The position numbers and the translations under genes are program-made. Below are positions 1-11,000 of a DNA stretch of 64,000 bases, piece after piece. Numbering within the stretch: position 1 is the first letter of the stretch; every line of letters begins with the position of its first letter. Below the pieces are notes generated by a model. The model saw only the letters and a program-made list of their open reading frames with translations, did no database searches and was not told the DNA's origin. Source of the DNA: Siphonodentalium dalli (lineage: Eukaryota > Mollusca > Scaphopoda > Gadilida > Siphonodentaliidae); NCBI GenBank assembly GCA_032622095.1, contig CP136061.1, forward strand, positions 3,286,001-3,350,000, given 5' to 3'.

Positions 1-2
1 AG

Positions 3-281
3 ATGCAATTTCACCCCGTGGATCTCCCCTCGGCGATCAAGCGATATCAGGATGTCCTACAGTACGCCAGCCCCGAGGTCAACTTTGTCTTTGGGACTGG
101 GCTTTATATGGACCCGGGTGACATGCTACTCCGCATATGTAAAGTGACAGGGTACAACAACGAGATCGTTATTGCTACACAAGACCAATCTCTGGGTGTA
201 AATACAGACCTTAACAGAAAACCCACCCACCGCCGACTGATGGTTCCTACGGAGCCGAAACAGGATTGGTCAAGCCGCTAA
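3..281 (+). other. Unassigned coding-like ORF fragment, 5' end cut by window
   Basis: An open frame of 92 codons begins at the window edge and ends at TAA 279-281. Its composition looks like real protein (mixed hydrophobic and acidic residues, for example YASPEVNFVFGTG and the following GYNNEIVIATQDQ stretch), and the local G+C is higher than in the flanking AT-rich DNA. I do not recognise the family. It could be the last exon or a decayed piece of a mobile or viral-like element. There is no poly(A) signal directly after the stop, and a convergent short ORF follows. Confidence 0.3.
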
Positions 282-322
282 CGCATCCAGGAAAATCGAC
301 GCTGCCAATCGCTCCCGCCATG

Positions 323-541
323 TCAGCTGTGTCTGTTCCTACGTTGTAGGAGGGGTTGCCATAAGTTAATCAATATTCGGCTTGTGTCTATGTGATAGCC
401 ATTCCCGCGCAGCGACCAGGAGCAACCCTCCGACGGCGATAGTTTGATCAACTCTAGGAATCGGCTAAATTTGTCGACACTAAAATACAAGAAAACCATA
501 GTCAGAAATGGTAACGCCACCAAGATCATATTATTAGCCAT
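323..541 (-). other. Unassigned short ORF with N-terminal hydrophobic segment
   Basis: A 72-codon frame on the minus strand starts at ATG 539-541. Its first 22 residues are strongly hydrophobic (MANNMILVALPFLTMVFLYF), as in a signal anchor, followed by a basic and polar tail. It converges on the ORF at 3-281. Its start lies only about 30 bp from a perfect palindrome at 573-624. No family is recognised; it may be chance or part of the same decayed element. Confidence 0.2.
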
Positions 542-572
542 AAATATAAATTATAATATAATTATAATATCA

Positions 573-624
573 AATATTATTCATTAGTTAGCGCTAATAT
601 AGGCGCTAACTAATGAATAATATT
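573..624. repeat. Perfect 22-bp palindrome with 8-nt loop
   Basis: The left arm 573-594 (core TCATTAGTTAGCGC) is the exact reverse complement of the right arm 603-624. The loop is TAATATAG. AT-rich DNA surrounds it and there is no coding sense. It could be the hairpin of a MITE or the junction of two inverted transposon ends. Confidence 0.85.
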
Positions 625-1223
625 ATTTGATTGACTTGTTAAATAACATCTAATAAATATTCATCTTTTTCACAACTTTAAAGAGTCATTCTGGCACACG
701 AGAATATTTATCGCCGTTTGATTTGCACCAAGTGAACTCGGGGATATATAATTGATAGAACAGACCTCTATTATGATGATCGTGTCGTTATTTGTTTAAA
801 CTACGTATCAATTGACATATACACACCCGTTCCCTCATTATAATATACATATATCGCCCATTTTAGGGGAACTCCGCGAATTCTGGGACTTCCGCATAGT
901 GACCTCCGCAAATAGGGACTTACTGCAAAACGTCGCACCCAATGCAATTTGTAAACAAATACGAGTGACATGCGTTTTAACGAGGTGAGCTTTAATTAAA
1001 TGAATGAAGCAATGCTACATAAACTATTTACCATGGACTCAGCCAGTGTGCCATATATATGTGTCAACTAAGGTCGCTTTGCGTGGTAAAAGTGAAAAGT
1101 GAAAGTGGAAATTCGGAAAAGCTATTGAAAATGAAAGTAGCCTTAATTTTGGGAAATCCGCGGCAGATTGCAGTGAATCTATACTATTGAAAGTGAATGT
1201 ACGATTCCTCGAATTCTATCAGA
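625..1223. other. Non-coding AT-rich stretch
   Basis: I see no open frame, RNA gene or clear repeat here. Short TATA/ATATAT runs near 840-860 are unremarkable at this base composition. Confidence 0.5.
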
Positions 1224-1301
1224 TATCGCGACTCTGTTCGTTTTCGTGATCATAGGCTATATAGGGCCTATATGACCACGAACACGAGTCGAGTCGCGAT
1301 A
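1224..1301. repeat. Imperfect foldback hairpin
   Basis: TATCGCGACTC at 1224 pairs with GAGTCGCGATA ending at 1301. Between them, TTCGTGATCATAGGC pairs imperfectly with the segment containing CCTATATGACCACGAA. The apex is near 1258-1268. This looks like a small MITE-type hairpin. Confidence 0.7.
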
Positions 1302-1391
1302 CATCCATCGGTACCAACACATTGTGTATACGATACACTTTTGACTTGATCACCGTACTATTTTGGATTCAAAATATTTAATTATACGGCC

Positions 1392-1510
1392 GATGACCTT
1401 TGAGTTCATTTAACCTTGAGTACATTTAACCTCTGACCGTTCGCTGCGCATGGCTGATGACATTTTGAGTTCATTTAACCTGAGTACATTTAACCTGTGA
1501 CCTTTCACTG
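1392..1510 (+). repeat. Two tandem copies of a ~62-bp unit
   Basis: The block GATGAC...TGAGTTCATTTAACC...GAGTACATTTAACCT...TGACC occurs at about 1393 and again at about 1455. The two copies differ by a few substitutions and small gaps. There is no coding potential. Confidence 0.7.
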
Positions 1511-1879
1511 TACCTCGCCTTGATAGTTAGTTTTTTTGATTGATTTATTGCATAAGTCACATAACAGTGAAACAAGCAAACCATATATACACTATGTACA
1601 CAACTTTGAATATCACATTAATCATTGTTCATTTCATATACACAGCAGTAATTAAATTAGATTACACAATAATAGGCGATAAACTTTAACAAGTATGATA
1701 ATTACATGTGTTCACCCATAACAATAAATGATTTCGATTATATAGTATAAGACACCTTCTTAAAGGCACACCTTAGGAATATGCATAGTCTTTTTATGAG
1801 GCTTATATTTTGAAGAGATAGGAGACCATGGAATTTCTCTCTCGTAGGGTTCTTCCAAAAGTACTCAGGGATTTATTGT

Positions 1880-2785
1880 TTTCTGATTTCATCCAAATGA
1901 CTGCATATAATAACTAAATGGTATTCGTCTCCTAAATATTCTCCACATATGGTGCATATCCTATTGTCATTACCATTCTGAGATTTCTTCCATCTTGCGC
2001 ACTCTATAGGCAGTTTATGATTTGCAGTTCTGAGCTTCAAGAGGTATATCGATATATATGGACGGCAAAATCTTCAAGTAATTTGGGTAACCGTAGTCAG
2101 TTTTAATAAAACTATAAAACTGGGCCCTCGTTGAAGCAGATGTGTTTATGTCAACGATTAGTGCGTCCCAATGACGTTGTTTGAGAACAGTTTTTGCATT
2201 TCTCAGTTCAATAGCGGTCAGGCCCGTCTGGGTGATCCACTTTGATTGCAATTTCAAATCATAAAGAGCATTTTTGACAAAACATAACCATTTGGAGTTA
2301 TTTTTGTCTACTGTCTGTGAGTTCATCTCATGAGTCTGATAAATTAAGGTATATATATTCTTAGCTAGCTCAGAGCCGTTACTCGATACGAGCTTTGACC
2401 AATATGTCAGAGCTCGGCATGTTATTTCTATAGAGACGGGGTGTCGCGCGAATTCTGCATAAACTATGTAATTGGGGGTACTCATTTTGATGGACGTAAC
2501 CATCTTACAAAAATTTAGATGTAGTGTCTCTACACTTTGAATACGTTCAAAACACCATATCTCACTCCCATACAGTAAAATAGGTAAAATCATCTTATTG
2601 AATAAATCAAGCATAATATCAATGGGTAGGTTAAGTTTTCGAACCTTATTAAGCAGGCCGTATATGGCTCTCGTTGCAGAATTAACTGTTTTCTTTATGT
2701 TCTGACAGAAGCGACCATTATAAAATAATTTAACCCCTAAATAAGTGAATTCTTTAACTATTTCTAGAACACAGCCTCTATACAT
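1880..2785 (-). pseudogene. LINE ORF2 C-terminal domain (thumb and CxxC...H...C)
   Basis: This part continues the RT in a different frame from the palm segment, starting around VYRGCVLEIVKEFTYLGVKL. That is the usual thumb region with the 'YLGV' box, followed by the helical segment LPILLYGSEIWC. After position 2015 another frameshift leads to NHKLPIECARW and the cysteine-histidine motif ICTICGEYLGDEYH, the standard end of LINE ORF2 proteins in this group. The stop follows HLDEIRKQ near 1880. The shifts at about 2780 and 2030 make it a pseudogene. Confidence 0.88.
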
Positions 2786-3689
2786 GAATGTGGGAAGATT
2801 TTTTTGACCATTTCTTTGTGTAAATCATTAATTTGGTCTTTTTTGTATTGACTTGAAGTTTCCAAGCCTCTGCATAATCGGCAAAGGCGAGGAGAGCCCT
2901 ATGCATATTATCTTCGTCGTCAGAAAATAGAACTGTATCGTCGGCATATAAAAGACATAACAATTTAATAAAGCATCCAACATTTTGCATATATGATTCA
3001 TCTATAAATTTCAGAGGGTCTATTGCACAATCATACAAGAAACTTTGTAAATCATTTACATATAGAGAAAATAAGAAAGGTGACATTATTTCACCTTGGA
3101 ATAGGCCAATTTTACTGACAAAAAAGTCAGACATAGAGTTGTTGTCTTTGACACAAATTTTAATTTTGCCATACATATCCTTTATAATATTGAGGACATT
3201 ACCATTAATATCATAGTTCATCATTTGTAGCCACAATGCGTCCCTCCAGATAGTATCAAATGCTTTTCGAAAGTCTATAAAGATACAATAAAGTTTCTTG
3301 CCACTTGATAAATAGAGATCAATTATACTCTGTAATATGAATATGTTATCTATCGTGGAGTGTCCTTTTCTAAATCCGGTTTGTGTTTTCAAGATAACCT
3401 CGAATTCTTCGGAAAAGGCTACTAGTCTGCTATTAAGTATTGATGTGAATATCTTCGAGAAACAGCTTAGCAGAGTTATACCACGGTATGAATCTGGATT
3501 TTTTGGGTCCCCAGATTTTTTATAGATAGGTTTTATCATACCTATCGCCCACCCTTGTGGGAAAATACCGCAGTTCAGAATTAAATTGAATAATAAAACA
3601 TAAACTGGCATAAACATATCTAAAGTCGATTTGATATATTCATTACTTAGCTGGTCATAACCGCTTGTCTTTCCATTTTTAAGCCTCAA
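2778..3689 (-). pseudogene. LINE reverse transcriptase, fingers-palm part
   Basis: This open stretch of 303 codons carries the RT motifs in order: NGKTSGYD, the SYRGITLLSCFSKIF block, TGFRKGHST, IDFRKAFDTIWR (motif A, first catalytic Asp), GLFQGEIMSPFLFSLYVNDL, and LLYADDTVLFS (motif C, YADD). These are the signatures of a LINE RT using target-primed reverse transcription. The frame is lost at the 5' side, where DDYDR...LNNPISEEE requires a one-base shift, and at the 3' side, where it overlaps the next segment in another frame. It is therefore not a functional enzyme. Confidence 0.92.
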
Positions 3690-4125
3690 TATGGCAGTCT
3701 TAATCTCCTCCTCCGATATTGGATTATTTAGATAAGAGCTATCCGATCATAATCATCGCTCACGAAACGTTTAAGATCATCAAGCTCTTCTATACTGTTT
3801 AGTGACTGGAAATGTGCTGCAAATTCGTCAAGACTTACCTTTGACTCAGATGTTTTGGAATTATCGCACATGCTATGGAGTTTTTCCCAGAAACCTTTGC
3901 TTTCTGTCTGACAGAGATATCTAAGCTCTGAGACATGTTTTTCTTTCAGACTTTTTATTTTTGAATCATCATTTTTCTATAAATCGTTCCAGCATCTTTT
4001 AGTAATTCTTTATTTGATTCAGATTTATCACGGTTATATTCGCGTTTTGATATGTTAAACTGCTTCCTAGCCTGTTTACAATCCTGGTCAAACCAAGGTT
4101 TATTTTTATCTGGGGCAATATTGTT

Positions 4126-5071
4126 ACGTTGTTAGTCAGCCGCAGTCATATCGATATCGATTCCCGCCCGTGTGGGGGGGGGGGGCTGGGAGCCGTTACT
4201 TCTCGACTTTTCGGTAATTAGAAAATTAAAGATGGCGGTTACTCCAAGTCTCGATTCAACAGAACAGACATGCGCACTCCAATTAAAATTACCCATAATT
4301 CACTTCACTAGACATGCGGCTCCCAATGGGTTGTACATTATTTTCAGGCTATCAGATTATTTATATTTTCAAGAACATATTATTACACCGGTGACTTTAA
4401 GTTTACAATTTCAGCCTGTCCTGACTATCGATACGATTGAGTCATATTTTCAAAAACATATTATACACCGGTGGCGTTAACTTTGCAAATTCAGCATCTA
4501 CGCGATTCTATCGGTACGATTGAGTAAGGTACACACACAAAATCTATTCGCCCACTGGACCATAGTCCCTAACTGAACGACAGAATATCTTGTGGCGTAA
4601 TAATACATGTTACGCCAGCGAAATATGTCAGTAGCAAGTGTTCGTTATTCTCGTTCTGGAATTTATGTATTCAGCAAGGTTTTCTTGACGTTAGCTTTTG
4701 TTATGTCTGAAAATATATTCTTTCAAACTGTCTATTGGCATAACCAGTTTTATTCATAATTCGGTCATATCTCTCATAGTGTGAGGGTAAACACGTGCTA
4801 TGCTACGTGACATACATTCGTTATGATTTTTCCCTCCAAATTTGTTCTATAAAATTTAGTTTATTTTTCAAAATTCACCGATCTGGCGCATCCTTAACAA
4901 TCATTTAGTTCCCTTATGTATATCCATATACACTTTTCACTTCTGGAGGTAGCTTAGACGTGGACACCCTTAGCTGATTACTCCCCATTGAGTCCCTTTA
5001 CGCTTTGCAATATATCCACAGAAGTGCATGTTGACAACTCGCATCACCTCCATATGTAATAAAAAATAAAG
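4126..5071. other. Non-coding stretch with small duplications and a G run
   Basis: A 13-G run lies at about 4172-4184. A block of about 85 bp containing ATATTTTCAA(G/A)AACATATTA...ACACCGGTG is present twice (around 4365-4410 and 4442-4480). A stretch at about 4628-4715 resembles 6470-6565 (see the EGF-like relic there). I see no complete gene. Confidence 0.5.
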
Positions 5072-5413
5072 GTGCACACCATAGGCATCGTGTGCGGTTC
5101 CCGCTGTGTTAGTTTGGGCTCTATATTTGAGCCAGGCGTTAGTTATATCATTTCAAGTATTGTATATCATGGCTGCAACATTTTCGAAACAGCAAGTTAT
5201 CGATATTTTAATGGGGATGATAGCGTTTTTGTCGGAAATTGTTGTACCTCATCATTAGAATATTTAGACGACAATGACCCCCTCCCCACAGCTATCAACT
5301 ACAACCTGTCGCCCAGCGCCGATGGCTTCGATAATATTAACTCGATTGACTGGTCAAAACACGTCGAACGGTATCAATACAAGCATTTAAGGTACATCGG
5401 GCGGAAAAACTGA
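5072..5413 (+). other. Unassigned coding-like ORF
   Basis: This is a 113-codon open frame. The second half (LDDNDPLPTAINYNLSPSAD and after) has the composition of a real globular protein and higher G+C than its surroundings. A second frame starting at ATG 5169 (MAATFSKQQVIDILMG...) also looks protein-like and is cut by a stop about 30 codons in, so the true frame may switch. I recognise no family. It may be a degraded gene fragment or element remnant. Confidence 0.25.
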
Positions 5414-5424
5414 CCCGATGAAAA

Positions 5425-5580
5425 TTTCCCCCGTTCCTAGGAACGACAGACATAAGAATCACACAACACGCATTTGTTTTTCACACAACACGCAGTACCC
5501 GTCCCTAAAATATGTATGATTGAAAATTTTCCCCGTTCCTATGAACGACAGACCTAAGAAACACACAACACGCATGTTTT
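5425..5580 (+). repeat. Direct duplication of ~60 bp
   Basis: GAAAATTT(T)CCCCGTTCCTA(G/T)GAACGACAGAC...AAGAA(T)CACACAACACGCAT occurs at about 5418-5475 and again at about 5522-5575. The copies differ by a few bases. The CCTAGG/CCTATG core with flanking GTTC/GAAC is nearly self-complementary. Confidence 0.65.
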
Positions 5581-5712
5581 GTTTTCCGATGAGTTAATTC
5601 TGCCTTTTTAATCAAGATAAATGCATTTCGCGTTTTGCGTCCGCAGTTTCGTAGGCACATGCGAGCGTTTAGCAACGCCGATGGCAATAAAGAGCGTTAG
5701 TCGGTTAACAAC

Positions 5713-5943
5713 TTGGGAGTGGAGAATGAGTGCTCAGAGTTTGTCCAAAATGCGACGTTGACCATTCCCGTGGGTTTATCTGGACAAACTATTTTTCAAT
5801 TGGTCCAGAAACATGCCTATATCAGCACGTTCGATGACATGGTCGCACGTGAAATTGGACCCGTCCATATTGCTCCCGGGATCGAAGTAGTCCTACACAC
5901 AAATTTTAGTCGGATCGGTCAAGGTCCAGAAACATGCCTATAA
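5713..5943 (+). other. Unassigned coding-like ORF with internal repeat
   Basis: This 76-codon frame begins at a GTG-type open position in the sequence and reads like protein (TLTIPVGLSGQTIFQLVQKH, then FDDMVAREIGPVHIAPGIEV). The 20-mer GGTCCAGAAACATGCCTATA occurs at about 5801 and again at about 5923, and GTCGGATCGGTC recurs near 5910 and 5980. I do not recognise a family. It sits 300 bp upstream of the first recognised receptor exon but has no cysteine pattern that would link it to that ectodomain. Confidence 0.22.
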
Positions 5944-6252
5944 GCGAGGTCAGGTTGAAACGTTAAATACCAAATCCGAGTCGGATCGGTCGAGCAGTGT
6001 GCGAATCTATAACACACATACATACGTGCATTCATACACACATACATACAGACAGATATTCCAAAATGTATAATCGATAGCTACAAGAATTCTATGATAA
6101 ACAGTTCACGGGCGATCTGATGCATGCATCTTAGTTTTCTTGTGTCTTTATGTCAGCTCGATCGTGGTACGCTAATCAGTCGGTGCAGCAGTTTGGAAGA
6201 GATAACACTGGCGTAAGTCAGCGTCAGTTGTAATTTGTTTGGGGAATTTTAG

Positions 6253-6390
6253 GGCTGGCGTACAATGCTGTCTGCAGTACTAATCCAAATGTGGAAAACC
6301 AATGTGCTGCGTTGCTGTCGTGTCAAGGAGGCGTCTGTAAATGTGCTGACAGTGCTAACCAGTATTGGGATGGAGACAGCTGTGAAACAA
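6253..6390 (+). CDS. Exon: EGF-like/EB-type extracellular module
   Basis: The acceptor is GGGAATTTTAG and the donor is GTTAGT. Both introns are phase 1, the symmetric 1-1 class typical of shuffled EGF exons. Six cysteines lie at residues 7, 17, 23, 28, 30 and 43, with the CKC pair and a YWDGDSC ending, as in EGF-like or EB modules of invertebrate receptors. The split last codon joins directly to the transmembrane exon as Thr46, so this is the membrane-proximal module. Confidence 0.8.
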
Positions 6391-8001
6391 GTTAGTAGCC
6401 TACATCCAACACAAAAGACAGTCACTTACGTTCGTTTGATAGTTAATGTCACTTCCGGAAAGTTACACCAGTCAAATGTGTTAGTAGCAAGTCTTTGTCA
6501 TGCTCGATCTGGAAATTTATGTGTGAAGCAAGGGTTTCCTGGCGTTAGCCTTTTTGTACGGATAACAAACAGCACAGATTGAAACGCAAATTATCAATTT
6601 GTAGATTTGTTAATAGCTTCCAAAAAACATGTTTCGGTTTTAATGAGCGGCTCTATGATCAGATAATTTGAGCTTATTCCATCATATAAAGCATTCCAAT
6701 TACACCTATTGTAATGCATATATTGTACAGCGTTGGACAAAAACATGCCCGGACTTGCTTTAGTCATGTGCTGTAGAGATTTGTCATCCCACGAAAAAAG
6801 TCCAAAGCCTATTTATATGTGAACCATCTGGGATATTGGGATATGCTGTTTGTACGGGTTAGTGACCAACTCACATAATACCACCAGTGAATGAATCAAA
6901 TTGTGACAATACACTGTTTTATTCCGTAGAAAATGTTATTTGTTCTGAACTCCACAACAGTTGCTAATGGACAATGTTTACTCTGTCCTGATATATATAG
7001 CATCATGTACTGACTTGGTGGGTAACAGCGAGTACAGTGTACAACAATTCCCGCCACCAGGCATGGGTGTAAAACCAGTCATTGGTGGTCTCGGGGCGTA
7101 AACAGCATTTCGCTATCAGAAAATCCCAGCTGGTTTACCTACAAGCAGACTTGGATTATTCAAGAACAAACGGTTTGCCTCGATCCCGAATAATGTGATA
7201 TTATTGATAGTATATTTTCTTTTGTGATTCAGTAATGATACAAAGCTTCCACTCCTCTTCTCTGTATATTATGGAAAACGATTATATCAGGTTCGAGGAC
7301 CTTCTGTATTTATTTTTAACAAAAGCTGCCCACAAGTATGTCTAACAATGTAGGTATCATCCTCCTCAGATGTTCCACTTGGATATGCTGCATGATTCAC
7401 ATGGATTTTGGAGTTGGCATTTGTGTTCTCTTCATGTCCTTGGTGGGCGACACGAATCTTGTATATTCTATGAAATTGCCATCTAAAAACCAACTTAACA
7501 AAATTGCTCGCTTTATGAACATATATAGATTAACAGAGAGTTTTTTATGTATGCATTGTTCAACATGCAATTCATTCAATTGGCAAACGTACTTGAAACA
7601 AATTATATAATATTAGACATACAGAGTAGGGGTGTCCGAATAAATACAATGTATCATGAATTAATATCCAATATGTATCTTATTGAGAGCTGATACGATC
7701 GTACTTTTCCAATTTCAGCGGATACTGGAACAGATACAGGAATAGATATGATTACAATAATTATTATAATAAGTGTTATCGCTGTTGTTGTGTTACTGCT
7801 GATTGTTGTGACTGTTATATTAATCAGACGAAGACGAAACAAGCACGGGTAAGTGTATACATATATACATTATCCTGAAATAACTAATTGGTTATCTTCA
7901 ATGCGATGAATTATATCATTCAAATCGGGATTGTGTGATTCCGCATTTGGACCTTAAGGTGGAACCAGGGTTTCACATTCGTGATATTTAGTTATTATTA
8001 T

Positions 8002-8079
<78 letters not shown>

Positions 8080-11000
8080 TCATCGGATATAAAGAGTGTC
8101 AAACGTCCATCATATTTTGGTCGATTTGAAGTGTGAAAATGAGTTCCCCCTAAATATACAGATCACATAGCATGGACAGCTTTTAGATTCAGATTAGCAA
8201 CATGTGTTACTACTCTGATTTGTGTATTCACCAGTACTTCCCTATTTTTTAAATATTTTTAGAAGATAGATAAGTTATGATAAATTTTATTTTAAAGTCG
8301 GAGGTATTTATTTATTAGGGACATTATTCTGTGCGCGAAACTACAGATTGCCGAGTCGTGTACTAATCATTCAAGCCATTCCAATCAATCAAACAGCTTT
8401 GTGTGTTTATTATACACATGAATAGATCCTGGAAGTTTTATGCAACTAGAACATTGAACAATCAGTTAAGGTCGCGCGTCAAAGCTGTTTTGTGAATCGG
8501 CAAATATTTTCTAAAAAAATGAATGTTCCACATTCGTCATGCTTCCTATTTTCCGGAACAGTCGTGATTTTTCCCGGCAAAATTACATGAATTAACAATA
8601 GCGGCAAATTACATGCATTAACAATAGCGGCAAATTACATGCATTAACAATAGCGGCAAATTACATGAATTAACAATAGCGGCAAAGGCAACTGGAAACT
8701 CATTGCTCTCCTGTAACAATGCTCTTCCCTGAATTAGCATTTATATGTTTGGTTTAGCCAGGGATATTACGTACATACCACATGCATATGAATATAATTA
8801 TGTTATGCACACTCATTTACTTTACTTTGCGGCCGTAGACAATAACGGCGACAAATGACCATGTCCTTCCCGGTTATACACTTCTGCAACGTCTGCATAT
8901 GATCATACATCTTGTTCGGTATACACATATACATTCCACTCATTGGCATAAATGCCAAATAGAACTGTCAATCAATCAATCAGTATCGATCGTCACGACG
9001 GCCCAAGGAACTCATCGATTCGTCATTATAAATATTAGAAGATCCCGCGCAGAGAAGTCTCCTAAAAACTAGGTTAGGTTTGGGAATTTCTGCACTTTGA
9101 GCACTACAAATTCTCTGAATGTTACCCACATGGACGATAAGGCGATTTCAAGCCAGCCGTGTGACATGCCCATACATATTATACAATACATCAATATAGT
9201 GAATATACATTAAGTGAATGTGATATTAAAACAATTATCAACACCATTACACGTTGAACTGTATGTGGGAACATGGATTGTTAAACTACCTTATTCCATG
9301 CAATTCGCTGGGAGGATAAGCTTTCTCTTCAGAATGAAAGACAAAATTGTATTATGCACATTGTGAAGTGTGTTGTAATAAGCATCGTTTGCTGGGGATC
9401 AATGTAACCAGACATGTTTGATATGTATCGTAAATACATCCACCCGTTGCAAATGCTGTTTTGAAATATGTTATAAATGTTATGTGTTGTGGTTATCCGT
9501 ACTGCTAACACATTTACATCATCAATGTACAATATCATGTTCTTTTTTGTGTTTATTTTAAGGCGAAATGGGGCAACAGCTTCTGGCCACAAGAATCCTC
9601 GTGCTACTCACACGACAACCACTGATCAAGGTGTGTTACATATCCTCAATCTTAATACTATTCATATATGACTCTGCAATTCTTTGCACAAAACAATCTG
9701 CTTAGCGTCAATGAATGGAAATTAAATACATATATACCATTTCAAAAATTAGCAGATGCATGTATCGGAAGTCAGTAGGTAATGGTACAAGGGTGTGAGC
9801 CCGCCATACTTAGAGGATATCACTTGGTTTGTTTTATATTGAGCCCGTTATCGGCCCGTGGTAACCTCATACCAGCCTGTGACCGAAGTTGATCAATTTG
9901 CCAACAGCTTCGTGTTTTGTTATGTTTATTTATTAAAAAATATATATACTCTGCAATGTAAATAATTGGGCAATACTACTGCCCATTAGACGACCATTGT
10001 ATGTTACTTTACACTCGGAAAATGTGTTAAGATCGCAGTTTTGCTAAGAGATATGTATGTGGAAATATGGATTAAAATGGCTTATTAATTACCTTGGAAA
10101 ACAAGCCTTTTCATTCTGAACACAATATACATGTTATCCTCCTCCCTATTTTCCACCCTTCTGATTGGCCCATGTGCTGTCACGTGCCGGGCGACAAATC
10201 ACACTGTCGCCCGCTGACCCGGGAGACATTGTTTTTGTCGCCCGCCTGATGTTATATTGCAAGAATATCTCCAAACACACACTGCAGTATCTCATCTATT
10301 TCACATCACTACGACGTACTAAAAAATCATAGATCTATATACCCGACGGATTCGTAAAACACACCAGTTGTGGTGTTTGCTAATTTGCATATATTTAGTG
10401 AACACTAATATTCGAACTTTTAAGTTGATACTTTTATCGGACAAGCGTTATTATTTACTTTTTACATCGAAACATCTCGGTGATTCAATTTGTTCATGTC
10501 GACATTATGATGCAAGATTGAAAGAGAGGATCCCTTGAGGTTGGTTGGTTATAAATGTTCGCTGGTAGACAACGTAATGCATACGTTTGTCGAGAATGAA
10601 TGGTACTGTACGCTTATCCCCCGCGATGTCTGCAATGTGATCATAGAAGTATTTTATGTGAGGATCGCCATGAGCACTGACACATATGAATGTACATTAA
10701 TGAAATTGACAACTTCCCAATAGCTTTCGGGGAAGACTGTTGTGAAATGAACATCGCGAGTAAATTGCGCGCACAAGACGACATTGAATATGCTACATTA
10801 CAGAAGACGAGAACATACCAATATGGCTTATTGGTTTACATTGCATGGACCGATATTGACAATTTGACCACTAAAATGATCGTAAATAAACGCGGATTAT
10901 CAAACGCTTAACATCTTGATTATCGTTTATGCAACAGAAATCCTATGGGACGATAAGTAGTTACTGAAAATATACATAATCGGGAAAGAAAGCACTCGTG

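Larger units (their letters stand above)
1529..4125 (-). mobile_element. 5'-truncated dead non-LTR retrotransposon (CR1/L2-like LINE)
   Basis: Read on the minus strand, the element begins near 4125 in the linker after the missing endonuclease domain (KPWFDQDCKQARKQF). It continues through a full reverse-transcriptase domain and a C-terminal zinc-knuckle-like CxxC...H...C motif. It ends in an A-rich 3' tail, seen as the T run at 1531-1537. Missing 5' sequence is the usual product of incomplete reverse transcription. The coding part is broken by at least three frameshifts (near 3735, 2780 and 2030) and by stops, for example near 3985. The clade within the CR1/L2/jockey group is not settled, and I could not identify a target-site duplication. 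Confidence 0.9.

Noticed and set aside
7338-7610. Overlapping + and - ORFs in the first intron
   Set aside because: No domain, no splice sites in phase with the receptor exons, and both strands are open by chance.
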